Source: DATKZH01 sp964475955
Lineage (GTDB): Bacteria > Planctomycetota > Planctomycetia > Pirellulales > Thermoguttaceae
Reading direction: 5' to 3'
Length of the DNA: 23,825 nucleotides
Assembly: GCA_964475955.1 (NCBI GenBank)
Contig: CAYYZY010000124.1
Location: 1-23,825 of the forward strand
Shown: piece after piece, positions 23,109 through 23,825 of the stretch
Layout of the letters: each line of letters begins with the position of its first letter
Position numbering within the stretch: the first letter of the stretch is position 1
Notes under the pieces: generated by a model
What the model was told of the DNA's origin: nothing
What the model saw: the letters and a program-made list of their open reading frames with translations, nothing else
Databases searched by the model: none
Translations under genes and position numbers: made by a program

Positions 23109-23148
23109 GGGGACACGGCCGGTCGGACGGTGGGGGACAGGGCCGTCG

Positions 23149-23580
23149 TCAGAACAGCTCCAGGACGTGCTCGCCATCGTGCGCCGGGTTGCCGATCAAG
23201 CGGCGGCCTTGAAGGTCGACGACCAGGTCGAGCATTTCCAGCGGGATCTGCCCGATCAGGACCGGAACGTCGTCGGGCACTTCCATCACGTCGACGCTGC
23301 AAAAGCGGCCTTCGATGGTCAGACGCACGGCCTCGTAGACGGAGACACGCCCGGCGCCCGACGTCGACTTGGCCTGCTTCTCGTAGACCTTCGTCAGCCC
23401 CAGTTGGCGGATGAGCCGCGTGGGAAGCGCGATCGTCGTCGCACCCGTATCAACCAGCGCATCGTCCACCGCGATTCGGCGAACGTCGCCTGACGACCGC
23501 GATCCGCGCTCGACCTCGACAAGGTCGCCCAAGTTCTCCACGACGGCTCGTGTCAGGACGCGTCCCATGTCGGACTCCAT
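23149..23580 (-). CDS. Retropepsin-like aspartic protease domain protein
   Basis: Small cytoplasmic protein of 143 aa from ATG 23580, with GAGGGAGAG just upstream. It has the single-domain retropepsin (clan AA) layout: the active-site motif ALVDTGATTIALP (41-53) with catalytic D44, followed by a flap-like beta region and VLIGQIPLEMLDLVVD (107-122), the second conserved block. Such proteins work as homodimers, each supplying one DTG. Most bacterial members are of unknown role, and many sit in toxin-antitoxin-like or accessory contexts. No signal peptide is seen. It is a single gene, transcribed in the same direction as the ceramidase operon but separated from it by a repeat. ATG at 23568 is an alternative start. 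Confidence 0.85.
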   Translation of the reverse strand: MESDMGRVLTRAVVENLGDLVEVERGSRSSGDVRRIAVDDALVDTGATTIALPTRLIRQLGLTKVYEKQAKSTSGAGRVSVYEAVRLTIEGRFCSVDVMEVPDDVPVLIGQIPLEMLDLVVDLQGRRLIGNPAHDGEHVLELF

Positions 23581-23606
23581 GCTCTCTCTCCCTCGTCGTT
23601 CCTTTT

Positions 23607-23635
23607 AGTCTAGACCGCTTGAAGCCTCCTGTCCA
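23607..23635 (-). promoter_or_regulatory. Candidate promoter of the aspartic protease gene
   Basis: Minus strand TGGACA (23635-23630), 17-bp spacer, TAGACT (23612-23607), ending 26 bp before the ATG at 23580. The -35 matches five of six and the -10 four of six consensus positions. Confidence 0.4.
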
Positions 23636-23785
23636 GCCTTCCGGCCTTGCCTCGGCGGCCGGGCAATGGGGCGCGGCTGACGTGCCAAATTGAGAGGCCG
23701 ACCGGAGACCGATTGACAGTTAGCCTTCCGAGAGCACGAGCGGTTGGCGCTCCCTCACTACCCCAGCCCGCAGCCCCGTGTGCGC

Positions 23786-23825
23786 GTCACCCTGTCACCC
23801 CTTCACCCTGTCACCCCTTCACCCC
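23786..23825 (+). repeat. GTCACC-type tandem repeat, right copy, running off the window
   Basis: Two exact 16-bp units CACCCTGTCACCCCTT (23788-23803 and 23804-23819) and the start of a third at the window edge. Its first 22 bases from 23786 are the inverted partner of 23087-23108. The full length is not visible. Confidence 0.7.

Noticed and set aside
23788..23825. Possible start of a CRISPR array at the right edge
   Set aside because: The 16-bp units are directly adjacent without spacers, so it is a simple tandem repeat.

Overview
The window is about 24 kb of high-GC DNA. Most genes are separated by intergenic gaps full of palindromic repeats. The gene content points to a planctomycete, probably in or near the Pirellulales: a DUF1080 protein, a PQQ-like beta-propeller protein, three Asp-box (BNR) sialidase-fold proteins, a Tat-exported Gfo/Idh/MocA oxidoreductase, an arylsulfatase, a neutral-ceramidase-fold protein and an orphan GspF/PilC. 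This assignment is inferred from gene families; there is no rRNA or other marker to confirm it.

Layout. 1-3386 (minus): a two-component pair, a Cache/HAMP histidine kinase followed by an NtrC-type sigma-54 activator, with a 4-bp GTGA overlap. 3740-4831 (plus) and 5350-6501 (minus): two secreted Asp-box propeller proteins, with a frameshifted small membrane-protein relic between them. 6742-7848: a C-terminal remnant of a probable parallel beta-helix protein, then an SGNH/GDSL esterase. 8103-8758: a coiled-coil antitoxin plus PIN/VapC toxin pair bracketed by 67-bp direct repeats. 9365-12647 (minus): a DUF1080 protein and a fusion of an FGE-like domain to an Asp-box propeller. 12951-14321: a PQQ-like propeller protein. 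14724-15658: a lower-GC, toxin-first RelE/HigB-like plus XRE module. 15725-16765 (minus): GspF/PilC-like membrane protein. 17129-18307: an HtrA/DegP-type protease. 18448-22974 (minus): a probable operon of ceramidase-fold protein, oxidoreductase and sulfatase. 23149-23580 (minus): a retropepsin-like aspartic protease.

The secreted enzymes (propellers, esterase, DUF1080, sulfatase, oxidoreductase, ceramidase-fold protein) fit the extracellular or periplasmic breakdown of decorated, sulfated glycans or glycolipids that planctomycetes are known for. They are not one operon, and several lack textbook catalytic residues: the FGE-like domain has no catalytic cysteines, no Arg-Ile-Pro motif is visible in two propellers, and the ceramidase-fold protein seems to lack the usual Ser motif. 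Precise substrates therefore cannot be assigned.

The most unusual aspect is the intergenic DNA. At least six different families of short palindromic or inverted-repeat elements (REP/REPIN-like) are visible. Three have two copies inside this window. One copy abuts a truncated gene, one abuts a start codon, and one pair brackets a toxin-antitoxin module. No transposase is present in the window.
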